DNA of 64,000 nt from an uncultured Bacteroidota bacterium (GTDB lineage: Bacteria; Bacteroidota; Bacteroidia; Flavobacteriales; Flavobacteriaceae). Of this stretch, positions 1 through 9,159 are shown in pieces. The notes beneath the pieces are model-generated. The model was given only the letters and a program-made list of their open reading frames with translations. It was not told the DNA's origin and made no database searches. The DNA is taken from positions 32,115-96,114 of the forward strand of contig CACERG010000004.1 of the NCBI GenBank assembly GCA_902561795.1. Direction: 5' to 3'. Positions within the stretch are counted from its first letter, which is position 1, and each line of letters opens with the position of its first letter. A program made the position numbers and the translations under genes.

Positions 1-290
1 CAAGCTGTGAAAATATGCCAAATATTTTGATAGAGTCTATGGGCTCAGCATTACCTATAGCATGTAGTAATAAAATGCCAATGCCAGAATTCTTAAAAAA
101 TGGGGGGACATACTTTAATGCACATTCTACAAAATCTATAGAAAAAGCACTAATTTATTTGATAAAAAACTTGCCATTATTTGACCAGAGAAATGGGAAC
201 ATTAATAAATTAAAATTTATGTCTTGGGGTATAACATCAAAAAAAACCTTTAGATTTATTTCAAAAATAAAACATCAATTTTATGTTTAG
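1..290 (+). CDS. Glycosyltransferase family 4, C-terminal fragment
   Basis: Only the last ~96 residues lie in the window; the reading frame is open from base 3, so the gene starts upstream. The visible part reads SCENMPNILIESMGSALPI, then a segment with GGTYFNAHSTKSIEKAL. This is the GT-B C-terminal pattern in which a Glu-rich motif (E3 and E10) contacts the sugar nucleotide, followed by the usual 'do not let this strip be exhausted' helix. It probably adds a sugar to a lipid-linked surface glycan in the cytoplasm. The end overlaps the next gene by 8 bases, which places it in the same polysaccharide operon. Donor and acceptor cannot be told. Confidence 0.75.
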   Translation, partial: SCENMPNILIESMGSALPIACSNKMPMPEFLKNGGTYFNAHSTKSIEKALIYLIKNLPLFDQRNGNINKLKFMSWGITSKKTFRFISKIKHQFYV

Positions 291-1266
291 TAACAGTATC
301 TTACTGATAACTGGCGGAACTGGTTCTTTTGGGAATGCAGTTTTAAAAAAGTTTTTAGATTCAAGTATATCAGAAATTAGAATTTTTTCAAGGGATGAAA
401 AAAAACAACATGATATGCGGATTAAGTATAAAAATCCAAAAATTAAATTTTTTATTGGAGACGTTAGGGATATAAATAGTATAAAATCTGCTATAACGGA
501 TGTTGATTACATATTTCATGCTGCTGCACTCAAACAAGTTCCCTCTTGCGAATTCTTTCCATTAGAGGCTGTTAAAACAAATATTTTGGGAACTGATAAT
601 GTTCTTTCTGCAGCTATTGAAGCTAAAGTTAAAAAAGTAATTTGTTTAAGCACTGATAAGGCAGTTTATCCGATTAATGCAATGGGAGTCTCTAAAGCAA
701 TGATGGAAAAAGTTTTTGTAGGGAAATCAAGAAATTCAGAATCCACGGTCATTTGTGGAACTAGATATGGAAATGTAATGGCATCTAGAGGATCTGTCAT
801 TCCTCATTTTTATGATCAGATTAAAACACAAAATGAAATTACTGTAACAGACCCAAAAATGACACGTTTTATGATGACACTTAATGATGCGGTTGATCTT
901 GTATTATTTGCTTTTGAAAATGGCAAATCTGGGGACATTTTTGTTCAAAAATCTCCATCTACTACAATAATTGAATTGGCTGAGACAATGAAAAAGATAT
1001 ATAATTCATCAGTAAATATTAAAAATATAGGAATTCGTCATGCTGAGAAAATGCACGAGACACTACTTTCAAAAGAAGAAAGGTTGGTGGCAGAAGATTT
1101 GAAAGATTACTTTAGAGTTCCTGCAGATAATAGAGATCTAAATTATAAAAAGTATTTTTCGGAAGGGGTAGAGAATACAAATTTAGAAGAATACAATTCA
1201 TTTAATACACACAGGCTAAAAGAGGACGAACTTATTAAACTTTTAGAAAGTATCGGTTATAAATGA
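283..1266 (+). CDS. capE: UDP-GlcNAc 4,6-dehydratase/5-epimerase (CapE/WbjB/FnlA type)
   Basis: SDR-superfamily sugar nucleotide dehydratase, 327 residues. The NAD(P) loop TGGTGSFG is at residues 10-17. The active site has STDK at 123-126 and NAMGVSK at 132-138, i.e. Met134-xxx-Lys138 in place of Tyr-xxx-Lys, the variant known for the CapE/FlaA1 class. The family converts UDP-GlcNAc to a 4-keto-6-deoxy intermediate, and the CapE branch inverts C5. It is followed directly by an SDR reductase and a UDP-GlcNAc 2-epimerase, the trio that makes UDP-N-acetyl-L-fucosamine, which favours CapE over PseB. It overlaps the preceding gene by 8 bases and the next by 4 (ATGA). Confidence 0.85.
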   Translation: MFSNSILLITGGTGSFGNAVLKKFLDSSISEIRIFSRDEKKQHDMRIKYKNPKIKFFIGDVRDINSIKSAITDVDYIFHAAALKQVPSCEFFPLEAVKTNILGTDNVLSAAIEAKVKKVICLSTDKAVYPINAMGVSKAMMEKVFVGKSRNSESTVICGTRYGNVMASRGSVIPHFYDQIKTQNEITVTDPKMTRFMMTLNDAVDLVLFAFENGKSGDIFVQKSPSTTIIELAETMKKIYNSSVNIKNIGIRHAEKMHETLLSKEERLVAEDLKDYFRVPADNRDLNYKKYFSEGVENTNLEEYNSFNTHRLKEDELIKLLESIGYK

Positions 1267-2141
1267 AAGTACTTATAATTGGAGCAGATGGGATGATAGG
1301 GCATAAAATTGCTCAAACATTACATGAAAATGGATTTGAAATTTTCTTAAACAGCAGATCCCGGCCGGATATTTTAAAAAAACTTTACCCATCATGCAAA
1401 ATATTTCAATTTGACTTTCTAAAACAAAAAATACACAATCTTTTAGATCAAATAAATCCTGATTACATAGTAAATTCAGTAGGAATAACTATAAGAAGGG
1501 GATCTGAAAATCTTGATGAAGCAATAATTTTAAATTCAGAATTACCAAAAAAAATTGATGTCTGGTGTAATTTAAACAATAAAAGGCAGATACATTTTTC
1601 TTCAGATTGTATTTTTTCAGGTGAAAAAGGAAATTATGATGATTATGATATTTCAGATGCTGCTGACAATTATGGAAAAACAAAAGCCAATGGGGAGGTA
1701 AATTCAAATTTCACTCTGACGATAAGATCATCAATGATAGGAAGAGAAATTTTTAACAAGACAGAGTTATTGGAATGGGTGATTTCAAATAAAAATTTAA
1801 AAATAAAAGGTTTTGATAAAGTCATATATTCTGGAGTTACAACTTTGTGGATGTCAAAAATATTAGTTAAAATTTTAAGAGAATTTAACAAATTGAAAGG
1901 AATTTATAATATATCATCCGACCCTATATCTAAACATGACCTTTTAAAAAAAATAAATCATTATTTTGATCTAAACATAGATATTACCAATGACATCTCT
2001 GTTTCCTACAATAAATCCTTAAATTCGAATAAATTCTTTTGCGAGACAAATTTTGAAAAACCTGATTGGGATAAAATGCTGGAGGAATTGCGTGAAGATA
2101 GTTTAAAGTTAAATGATCTATATAACCTATATGATATATAA
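1263..2141 (+). CDS. SDR sugar-nucleotide reductase (RmlD/CapF-like, no cupin domain)
   Basis: Rossmann-fold SDR of 292 residues with GADGMIGH at 7-14 and YGKTK at 137-141 (Tyr137, Lys141), similar to RmlD. Sitting between the CapE-like dehydratase and the 2-epimerase, it should reduce the 4-keto sugar of the UDP-N-acetyl-L-fucosamine pathway, the CapF/WbjC step. Characterised CapF is about 370 residues with a C-terminal cupin; this protein ends without one, so it resembles the shorter RmlD-like replacement found in many cassettes. Its stop is directly followed by the epimerase ATG. The substrate is inferred from context only. Confidence 0.7.
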   Translation: MKVLIIGADGMIGHKIAQTLHENGFEIFLNSRSRPDILKKLYPSCKIFQFDFLKQKIHNLLDQINPDYIVNSVGITIRRGSENLDEAIILNSELPKKIDVWCNLNNKRQIHFSSDCIFSGEKGNYDDYDISDAADNYGKTKANGEVNSNFTLTIRSSMIGREIFNKTELLEWVISNKNLKIKGFDKVIYSGVTTLWMSKILVKILREFNKLKGIYNISSDPISKHDLLKKINHYFDLNIDITNDISVSYNKSLNSNKFFCETNFEKPDWDKMLEELREDSLKLNDLYNLYDI

Positions 2142-3287
2142 ATGATAAAAGTTTTAACAATTGTTGGAACAAGACCAGAGATCATCAAACTTTCTAGGGT
2201 TATATTTGAATTAGAAAAACATTTTAAACATGTTCTAGTCCATACAGGGCAGAATTATGACTATGAATTAAATGAAATTTTTTTTAAGGATCTTGAAGTT
2301 AAAAAACCTGACTATTTTTTAAATGCGGTTGGTAAATCAACTGCGGAAACAATTGCAAATATTATCTCAGAATCAGATAAGGTTTTACAACATGAGAATC
2401 CTGACGCAGTTTTATTATATGGAGATACAAATTCATGCCTTTCGGTTATTTCTGTTAAAAGAAGACAGATACCAATATTCCATATGGAAGCTGGTAATAG
2501 GTGCTTTGATCAAAGAGTTCCCGAAGAATTAAACAGAAAAATTGTAGACCATTTAAGTGATATCAATTTACCTCTTACTGAACAAGCTAGAGATTATTTG
2601 ATTGCCGAAGGAATAAAACCTGAAACAGTAATCAAAATAGGCTCCTGTATGAAGGAGATATTATATCACTATATGCACAAAATTCAGTCAAGCAAGATCT
2701 TAGGAAAATTAAATCTCAAAAAAAGATCTTACTTTGTGGTATCATTTCATAGGGAGGAAAATGTTGATTATAAGGATAATTTAATTTCATTTTTAGACAG
2801 CCTTAATGAGATATCTAAATATTTTGAACTTCCGGTCATTGTATCAACCCATCCAAGAACTAAAATGAGAATAGAAAAATTGAAAAATATCAAATTAGAC
2901 GAGAAAATTATTTTTTTAAAACCACTAGGTTTTTTTGATTATGTAAACCTGCAGCAAAATTCAAGATGTGTGATATCTGATAGCGGGACTATTTCAGAAG
3001 AGTCATCTATTTTAGGATTTCCATCAATTACGATTAGAGAGTCTCATGAGAGACCAGAAGGGATGGATGAAGGTACACTTATAATGTCAGGGCTTAATAA
3101 AAACAGAATTATTGAATCTTTAAACATGATGATAAACCAGTTTAAATCAGGTCTAGTGCCAAAAATTGTTAGTGATTATGATGTTAATAATGTGTCTTTA
3201 AAGATTTCAAGAATTATTCTTAGCTATATTGACTATGTTAATAAAAACGTTTGGAAAAAAATCGACCATCCTAGGCGGCCTAAATGA
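2142..3287 (+). CDS. wecB: UDP-N-acetylglucosamine 2-epimerase (non-hydrolysing, CapG/FnlC/WecB type)
   Basis: GT-B-fold epimerase of 381 residues, normal length. It begins with the family signature VGTRPEIIKLS (about residues 8-18) and keeps HTGQNYDYEL, HMEAGNR with the following EELNRKIVDHLSD, and SDSGTISEESSILG near the C-terminus, which form the UDP-sugar site. WecB proteins interconvert UDP-GlcNAc and UDP-ManNAc. As third gene of this cassette it more likely epimerises C2 of the talosamine intermediate to give UDP-N-acetyl-L-fucosamine, as CapG/FnlC do. A classical WecB role cannot be excluded from sequence. It overlaps the next gene by 4 bases. Confidence 0.85.
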   Translation: MIKVLTIVGTRPEIIKLSRVIFELEKHFKHVLVHTGQNYDYELNEIFFKDLEVKKPDYFLNAVGKSTAETIANIISESDKVLQHENPDAVLLYGDTNSCLSVISVKRRQIPIFHMEAGNRCFDQRVPEELNRKIVDHLSDINLPLTEQARDYLIAEGIKPETVIKIGSCMKEILYHYMHKIQSSKILGKLNLKKRSYFVVSFHREENVDYKDNLISFLDSLNEISKYFELPVIVSTHPRTKMRIEKLKNIKLDEKIIFLKPLGFFDYVNLQQNSRCVISDSGTISEESSILGFPSITIRESHERPEGMDEGTLIMSGLNKNRIIESLNMMINQFKSGLVPKIVSDYDVNNVSLKISRIILSYIDYVNKNVWKKIDHPRRPK

Positions 3288-4483
3288 GAATTCTTTTTGT
3301 TACCCAGTATTTTTTCCCTGAAAATTTTAGAATAAATGACCTTGCATTTTCTTTAAGCAAAAGAGGTCATTACATTGAAGTATTAACAGGAAAGCCAAAT
3401 TATCCAAAAGGGATTTATTTTAAAGGGTATTCTTGGAATAGGCCAAAACAAGAATACATAAACGGGATAAAAGTTCATAGGGCAAATTTACTTTTAAGAA
3501 GAAAAGGAGGAGGATTAAGATTAATTTTGAATTACTTTTCATTTATTTTTTTCGCTTTCTTCAAGCTATTAACTATTAAAGGGAGTTTTGATAAAATTTT
3601 TATTTATGCTCCTTCTCCTATAACAGTTGGTTTTATTGGAATTTTAGCTGCAAAAAAGTTTAAATGTAAATCTTATTTATGGGTTCATGATCTTTGGCCA
3701 GAATCAGTTCGAGTAGCTGGGAACATATCAAACCGATTAATTTTAAGTTTAGTTAATTACATGACTAAAACTATATATAGATTTACAGATATTATTTTAG
3801 TTCAATCCCCAGAATTCAAAAAATATATCAGAAAACAGAATGTTCCAAATCATAAATTAATTTATTATCCTTATTATGCTGAGGAATTTTATAAAGTTGT
3901 TAAGGTAGACAAATCACTAAAAAGTTCTTTACCTCAAGGTTTTAATTTGATATTTGCTGGAAATATAGGTGTATCTCAAAGTTTTGATACAATTATAAGT
4001 GCTTTTGAACTGATAAGAGATTATGATATAAATTTATTGATACTTGGGGATGGTAGGGATAAACAAAGAGTACTTAAAATAATAAAAGAAAAAGGTATTA
4101 ATAATAAGTTCTACTTTTTAGGTACTTACCCTCCAGAAAAAATGTCTTATTATTATGCCTGTGCAGATTCACTTCTAATAACACTTAAAAAAGCAAAAAT
4201 ATTTTCATATACTATTCCTGGAAAACTACAATCCTACTTAGCTTGTAGAAAGCCAATTATTGGAGCTTTAGATGGAATAGGCAAAAAAATAATTTCAGAC
4301 TCAAATTCAGGTTATTGTTCTTCTTCTGAGGATTCAATTGCATTGGGCAAAAACATTATTAAAATGTATAATACGTCTTTAAAAGAGAGAAATTTTTTTG
4401 GAGACAACGCTTTAAATTATTTTGAAAAAAATTTTAGTAAAAAAAAATTAATTCAAAAATTTGAGTTAATAATGAAAAGTTAA
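3284..4483 (+). CDS. wbuB: Glycosyltransferase family 4, WbuB-like (putative L-FucNAc transferase)
   Basis: A 399-residue GT-B glycosyltransferase. The N-terminus MRILFVTQYFFPENFRINDL matches WbuB-type enzymes that sit directly after fnlA-fnlB-fnlC in O-antigen loci. The N-terminal domain has GKPNYPKG and WVHDLWPES; the C-terminal domain has FAGNIGVSQ and a nucleotide-binding stretch around GKLQSYLACRKPIIGAL. A hydrophobic patch near residues 80-110 fits membrane association. Context suggests it transfers N-acetyl-L-fucosamine onto the growing lipid-linked repeat unit. It overlaps the epimerase by 4 bases and ends facing a minus-strand methyltransferase 3 bases away. Confidence 0.75.
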   Translation: MRILFVTQYFFPENFRINDLAFSLSKRGHYIEVLTGKPNYPKGIYFKGYSWNRPKQEYINGIKVHRANLLLRRKGGGLRLILNYFSFIFFAFFKLLTIKGSFDKIFIYAPSPITVGFIGILAAKKFKCKSYLWVHDLWPESVRVAGNISNRLILSLVNYMTKTIYRFTDIILVQSPEFKKYIRKQNVPNHKLIYYPYYAEEFYKVVKVDKSLKSSLPQGFNLIFAGNIGVSQSFDTIISAFELIRDYDINLLILGDGRDKQRVLKIIKEKGINNKFYFLGTYPPEKMSYYYACADSLLITLKKAKIFSYTIPGKLQSYLACRKPIIGALDGIGKKIISDSNSGYCSSSEDSIALGKNIIKMYNTSLKERNFFGDNALNYFEKNFSKKKLIQKFELIMKS

Positions 4484-4486
4484 ATT

Positions 4487-5242
4487 TTAGTTGCCTTTTT
4501 TGAAACATATTATTGTTTTTCCAAAAGATCTATTAAAAATTTTTGATAATATTTTACAAAAAAAACTAGTCAGCTTCAGATTATTCAAGAATCTAAAAAT
4601 TTTAGGGTGGAAATCGTTAATCATTGTTGACTTTAGTCTTAGAGATTTTGCTATATTCTCAAAGTTTTTTTCTATGGAGCCGTTATTCATTCCTAATTGA
4701 TAGATTACCAATGCTCCATTTTCTTCAAGATTATTAATTAATGATGTTACTATTTGTTTTTGAAAATTTAAATCCTCCGAACGACTAAAAGGGTAAAATT
4801 CAATAGCGTAGCAAATCTCGAAGGTTTCTTTTAATAAGAAATCCTTATCTATAATCATTGGAATAAAGGTCGTTTTTAAATTCGAATTAAATTTTTTTGC
4901 ATATTCAATGCCATCCTCTGAAACATCAACACCAGTTATATCACAACTATATACTTCTGTTAATACCTTGGTTTCAAAACCTAAACCGCATCCCACATTT
5001 AAAATTTTATTAGGTTTTTCACATATAATATTTTTCAATGCTTTTTTTATTGATAGGATCTTTTTTTTTGGATTTAAATCGTTATGATTATGAATGTTGC
5101 TTAATTCAATTCTGCCTGTCTTTAGCATAATTTTGTAGCTGCCAAAATCATTATTAATATCTATATTATTTTCCTGTAGCCGGGTTTTAATTTCAGATTT
5201 CTTAAGATTTTTGGGATGAAACCAAGGCTTTATTTTTTCCAT
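4487..5242 (-). CDS. Class I SAM-dependent methyltransferase
   Basis: 251 residues with the SAM-binding glycine motif LNVGCGLGF at 81-89 and the following acidic residue in DITGVDVSE (about 101-109). This is a Rossmann methyltransferase of the Methyltransf_11/31 kind. It is the only minus-strand gene inside the polysaccharide locus, so it is transcribed separately. Sugar or polysaccharide methylation is plausible from position but not shown. The target is unknown; a quinone or small-molecule methyltransferase is also possible. Confidence 0.7.
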   Translation of the reverse strand: MEKIKPWFHPKNLKKSEIKTRLQENNIDINNDFGSYKIMLKTGRIELSNIHNHNDLNPKKKILSIKKALKNIICEKPNKILNVGCGLGFETKVLTEVYSCDITGVDVSEDGIEYAKKFNSNLKTTFIPMIIDKDFLLKETFEICYAIEFYPFSRSEDLNFQKQIVTSLINNLEENGALVIYQLGMNNGSIEKNFENIAKSLRLKSTMINDFHPKIFRFLNNLKLTSFFCKILSKIFNRSFGKTIICFKKGN

Positions 5243-5317
5243 TTTAAATTTAAAAATGATTTTTTCATATATTAAAGTTCCTAAAATAAAAATTTAATTC
5301 GCAATTTTTTAGCTGAT

Positions 5318-5325
5318 TAAGTTTG
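5318..5325 (+). promoter_or_regulatory. Candidate -7 promoter element for the MBOAT gene
   Basis: TAAGTTTG matches the Bacteroidota -7 consensus TAnnTTTG and lies 33 bases before the GTG start of the MBOAT gene, in the 116-base gap after a minus-strand gene, where a promoter is needed. No clear TTG -33 element is seen at 17-23 bases upstream. Confidence 0.3.
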
Positions 5326-5358
5326 ATTATTTAATATTTCTATTTATAAACAAATCTA

Positions 5359-6771
5359 GTGTTATTCAACTCAATTGAATTTTTAATTTTTTTACCTATA
5401 GTCTTCACTTTTTATTGGTTTATTTTCAATAAAAATCTGAGTATTCAGAATTTTATTATTCTTTTGAGTTCATATATTTTTTATGGCTGGTGGGATTACA
5501 GATTTTTATCACTAATATTCCTTTCAACGATCGTAGACTACATTATCGGACTAAATATACCAAGGCAAGAATCAGAAAAACTCCAAAAACTTCTTCTTTA
5601 TGTGTCGATTTTATTCAACGTTAGTGTTTTAGGATTTTTCAAATATTATAATTTTTTTATAGATTCTTGGGTAAGTTTATTCAGTTCTTTTGGTTACGAA
5701 ATAAAAAGTATTTGGACCTTAAACATAATACTCCCTGTGGGTATATCATTCTACACATTTCAAACCATGTCTTACACAATAGACATTTACAGAAAAAAGT
5801 TAAAACCAACTAAAGACTTCATATCATTTGCTTCTTTTGTTTCATTTTTTCCTCAACTTGTTGCTGGACCAATTGAGAGAGCAACAAATCTTCTTCCGCA
5901 GATTCTAAATAAAAGAGAATTTAGATATGAACAAGGTGTACAAGGATTAAGACTAATATTATGGGGACTCTTCAAAAAGGTAGTCATCGCTGATTCTCTG
6001 TCTCCAATAGTTGACGATATATTTAGTAATTATCAAGATTTTTCAGGCGGTACACTTTGGTTAGGGGCTGTTTATTTTGCCTTCCAAATTTATTGTGATT
6101 TCAGTGGATATTCAGATATTGCTATAGGAACCTCAAAACTCTTTGGTTTCGAAATAATGTCAAATTTTAGATTTCCCTATTTTTCAAGAAACATAGGAGA
6201 GTTTTGGCGAAGATGGCACATCTCACTCTCAACATGGTTTAGAGACTATTTATATATACCACTTGGTGGATCAAAAGAGGGAAAGTGGAAATCTATTAGA
6301 AACATATTTGTTATTTTTATTGTGAGTGGATTTTGGCATGGAGCTAATTGGACATTTATTTTTTGGGGACTATTTCACTCGGCACTCTTCCTTCCATCAT
6401 TTTTTTTTAAAACAAACAGAAAATATGTAAGCTCCGTGATAGCAGAAAATACCCTTTTACCAAACGGAAAAGAATTTTTTCAGGTATTAATCACATTTAT
6501 TTTAGTTACAATTGGATGGGTATTTTTCAGAAGCGAAACAATTAGTGATTCTTTTAATTTTTTAACTCAATTAAATTTTGATTTCAACTTTACTTTTGTA
6601 AATAAACTTCCATTGGTGATATTATTCATTTTTTTGGATTGGATATTTAGAAAAGATGAAAGAAAAATTTATTCAAAATTTTCAGCAAGATTGTTACTAG
6701 ATTTTATCTTGTTTTATTTAATTGTTGGTTTTATAAATAATAATAAACCATTCATATATTTTGATTTCTAA
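5359..6771 (+). CDS. MBOAT family O-acyltransferase (AlgI-like)
   Basis: Polytopic membrane protein of 470 residues starting at GTG. It carries the AlgI/PatA-type signatures: FPQLVAGPIERATNLLPQ (164-181), YCDFSGYSDIAIG (245-257), WRRWHISLSTW (283-293) and SGFWHGANW (323-331) with the probable catalytic His327. The family moves acyl groups, usually acetyl, across or at the membrane onto polysaccharides. The next gene encodes an SGNH-type protein whose ATG overlaps this stop (TAATG); that pairing mirrors AlgI with AlgJ/AlgX or DltB with DltD. I infer O-acetylation of the surface glycan made by this locus. The exact acyl group and sugar are unknown. Confidence 0.88.
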   Translation: MLFNSIEFLIFLPIVFTFYWFIFNKNLSIQNFIILLSSYIFYGWWDYRFLSLIFLSTIVDYIIGLNIPRQESEKLQKLLLYVSILFNVSVLGFFKYYNFFIDSWVSLFSSFGYEIKSIWTLNIILPVGISFYTFQTMSYTIDIYRKKLKPTKDFISFASFVSFFPQLVAGPIERATNLLPQILNKREFRYEQGVQGLRLILWGLFKKVVIADSLSPIVDDIFSNYQDFSGGTLWLGAVYFAFQIYCDFSGYSDIAIGTSKLFGFEIMSNFRFPYFSRNIGEFWRRWHISLSTWFRDYLYIPLGGSKEGKWKSIRNIFVIFIVSGFWHGANWTFIFWGLFHSALFLPSFFFKTNRKYVSSVIAENTLLPNGKEFFQVLITFILVTIGWVFFRSETISDSFNFLTQLNFDFNFTFVNKLPLVILFIFLDWIFRKDERKIYSKFSARLLLDFILFYLIVGFINNNKPFIYFDF

Positions 6772-7706
6772 TGAGACTATTTGTTTTTAAAATAATTCTA
6801 AGATTAGTCCTTTTTTTTTCAGGGTCAATAATTTTAATTTTTTTTGGGGCTCTATTTAAGAATAATATTCCATTTATAATTGATAAATACAAAAAAGAGA
6901 TTATTCATAAAAAAGATATCAAAATTGTAATTTTTGGTGATTCCGAAATTCACGGTGCTGTTGATTCAAAAATTTTACAAGACCATTTAAATATCCAGAC
7001 AAATAATTTGGCTTTAGGAGGTCAAACAGTTTTTATAAATGTTCTAAAAATCAGAGATTTTTTGAAATATAAATCAGATCCAATTATAATTTTTGATTAC
7101 GGGAGCAATGATGTTTCTTATAGGGGTGACATGACTAGGGATGAAGGAGATTTATTTGAAAGTGAAGGATATAAATTTGCAATTTCAAACAATTTTCAAT
7201 TCATGAATTTCGAGGAACTTTGGTTTTTTATTTCTAAGTTTCCTTTAATTACTATTCAATCTTTTTTCAAGGGTATTTTTCAATATAATTTTATTCTTCA
7301 CTCAGGAGTAGATTTAAACAACGAAAGTAAAATGGACGATTATATTAAAAAATTGGATCTTATAGTAAGATCAAAAAATTCTATCTATAATAGCAAACAT
7401 TTAATCAAAGAAGATTTTTCTTTTTCAAAACTTTTAGAACTAATTTATGATAATCCATCTGCAACTTTTTTAATTTTAAACCCACCTGAACACAAGTTAA
7501 ACAGAATGATTTATAAAAAGGATTCATTAAAATGGTTACAAAATACCTCTATTTTAAAAAATTTTCAAAATGTTAGAATTCTTAACTACAAAAATTTTCC
7601 TCTTTTGGACGAGGATTTTGAGAATTTTTCTCATTTAACTATTTCAGGGAAAAACAAATTTTCTTTCGAACTTGCAAAATATTTAAAACAACTAAATTCT
7701 AATTAA
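6771..7706 (+). CDS. SGNH/GDSL-like membrane-anchored acyltransferase partner
   Basis: 311 residues with one N-terminal membrane segment (about 8-28), then an exported domain. GDSEIHG at 56-62 fits the GDS block with nucleophile Ser58, GSND at 111-114 resembles the GxND block III, and a C-terminal DEDFENFSHL gives a candidate Asp/His pair. This matches SGNH proteins that work with MBOAT enzymes, like AlgJ/AlgX or DltD. Coupled translation with the MBOAT gene supports a joint role in glycan O-acylation. Sequence identity to named members cannot be measured here, so the role rests on motifs plus context. Confidence 0.72.
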   Translation: MRLFVFKIILRLVLFFSGSIILIFFGALFKNNIPFIIDKYKKEIIHKKDIKIVIFGDSEIHGAVDSKILQDHLNIQTNNLALGGQTVFINVLKIRDFLKYKSDPIIIFDYGSNDVSYRGDMTRDEGDLFESEGYKFAISNNFQFMNFEELWFFISKFPLITIQSFFKGIFQYNFILHSGVDLNNESKMDDYIKKLDLIVRSKNSIYNSKHLIKEDFSFSKLLELIYDNPSATFLILNPPEHKLNRMIYKKDSLKWLQNTSILKNFQNVRILNYKNFPLLDEDFENFSHLTISGKNKFSFELAKYLKQLNSN

Positions 7707-8579
7707 TTGAAAGCCATTCTTCTTGCTGGTGGAATTGGATCCCGATTATATCCAATAACTATAGGAGTGTCAAAACAGCTTTTGTCAGTTTATGATAAGC
7801 CGATGGTATATTATCCCTTGTCTGTACTAATACTTGCTGGCATTAGTGATATACTCATTATATGCACCCCTGAACATATAAATTCATATAAAAGACTTTT
7901 AGGTGACGGAGGTCAATGGGGAATAAAACTCCAATATCAAATTCAAGAATATCCTAAAGGGATAGCAGATGCATTCATTTTAGGTGAAAAATTTATAGCT
8001 CAAGATCCAGTTTGCTTAATTTTGGGAGATAATATATTTTATGGCTTAGATTTTTATGACCAACTTAAAGAGGTGGTGGATCGAACTAGATATGAATCAA
8101 AAGCAACTATTTTTGGATATACTGTAAAAGATCCCCAAAGATATGGAGTTATTGAATTTGACAATAATAATAATCCTATATCAATTGAAGAAAAACCAGA
8201 AAACCCAAAAAGTAAAATAGCAGTTATTGGGTTATATTTTTATCCTAATTCTGTGATTCAAATTGCTAAATCAATTAAACCTTCGAAAAGAGGAGAGTTA
8301 GAAGTATCTGACATCAACAGACATTTTTTAAAAAATAATAAACTCATTGTAGAGAGATTTAGAAGGGGGTTTGCATGGCTGGACACAGGAACCCCTGAAT
8401 CTTTACTAAAGGCTGGACAATTTATTGAAACTATTGAGAAAAGACAGGGTCTTAAAATTGGTTGCTTAGAAGAAATATCCTTCAAAAAAGGGTTTATTAC
8501 TAGAGAACAATTAATAAAGCAGGCAAAAGCTTTAGAGGGAACAAGATATGGGGATTATCTTTTAAATCATTATAGTTAA
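7707..8579 (+). CDS. rmlA: Glucose-1-phosphate thymidylyltransferase RmlA
   Basis: 290 residues, standard length. The TTG start at 7707 follows directly after the previous stop and gives the canonical N-terminus MKAILLAGGIGSRLYPIT. The nucleotide-binding loop LAGGIGSR is at 6-13, with KQLLSVYDKPMVYYPLS and LGDNIFYG following. RmlA makes dTDP-glucose from dTTP and glucose-1-phosphate, the first step of dTDP-L-rhamnose synthesis in the cytoplasm. It is the first of four adjacent rml genes, so the locus has the complete rhamnose donor pathway. Confidence 0.96.
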   Translation: MKAILLAGGIGSRLYPITIGVSKQLLSVYDKPMVYYPLSVLILAGISDILIICTPEHINSYKRLLGDGGQWGIKLQYQIQEYPKGIADAFILGEKFIAQDPVCLILGDNIFYGLDFYDQLKEVVDRTRYESKATIFGYTVKDPQRYGVIEFDNNNNPISIEEKPENPKSKIAVIGLYFYPNSVIQIAKSIKPSKRGELEVSDINRHFLKNNKLIVERFRRGFAWLDTGTPESLLKAGQFIETIEKRQGLKIGCLEEISFKKGFITREQLIKQAKALEGTRYGDYLLNHYS

Positions 8580-8586
8580 TAATCTT

Positions 8587-9159
8587 ATGGAAATAACACA
8601 AACTTTATTTGAAGACGTATTACTATTTAAAAATAAAATTTTTGAAGATGAAAGAGGTTTTTTTTCAGAGCATTTTGATAAGAATCAAAATAAATTTTTT
8701 TCACAAAAAAAAATTAAATTTTGTCAAGACAATCTAACTTACTCAAAAAAAGGGGTTTTAAGGGGCTTACATTATCAAATCCCGCCATTTGCACAATCTA
8801 AATTAGTGAGTGTAATTGAGGGTAGCGTTCTAGATGTCGTAGTTGACATACGTAAAGGATCTCCTACATTTGGACAATATTTTAGCCAAGTATTAAATAC
8901 TGAAAATAGATTTCAAATGTTTATTCCAAGGGGTTTTGCACATGGATATATAACACTTAGTGAGCAATCTATTTTTTATTATAAAGTTGATAATTATTAC
9001 AATTCTAAATACGAACGAAATTTATCCCCTGACGATCCTGAGTTAGATATTAATTGGCAATTATCTAAAGATGAATGGATTCAATCTGAAAAGGATAAGA
9101 AAAATTTTAATTTGACAAAATCTACATTATTTGATTTTAAAGACGACTTATATGCCTAG
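8587..9159 (+). CDS. rmlC: dTDP-4-dehydrorhamnose 3,5-epimerase RmlC
   Basis: Cupin-fold epimerase of 190 residues. The catalytic His is in LRGLHYQ (58-64, His62) and the tyrosine in FYYKV (about 130-134); FIPRGFAHGY at 112-121 is the usual family signature. It converts dTDP-4-keto-6-deoxy-glucose to dTDP-4-keto-L-rhamnose. It lies 7 bases after rmlA, and its last codons overlap the rmlD start by 8 bases. Confidence 0.95.
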   Translation: MEITQTLFEDVLLFKNKIFEDERGFFSEHFDKNQNKFFSQKKIKFCQDNLTYSKKGVLRGLHYQIPPFAQSKLVSVIEGSVLDVVVDIRKGSPTFGQYFSQVLNTENRFQMFIPRGFAHGYITLSEQSIFYYKVDNYYNSKYERNLSPDDPELDINWQLSKDEWIQSEKDKKNFNLTKSTLFDFKDDLYA

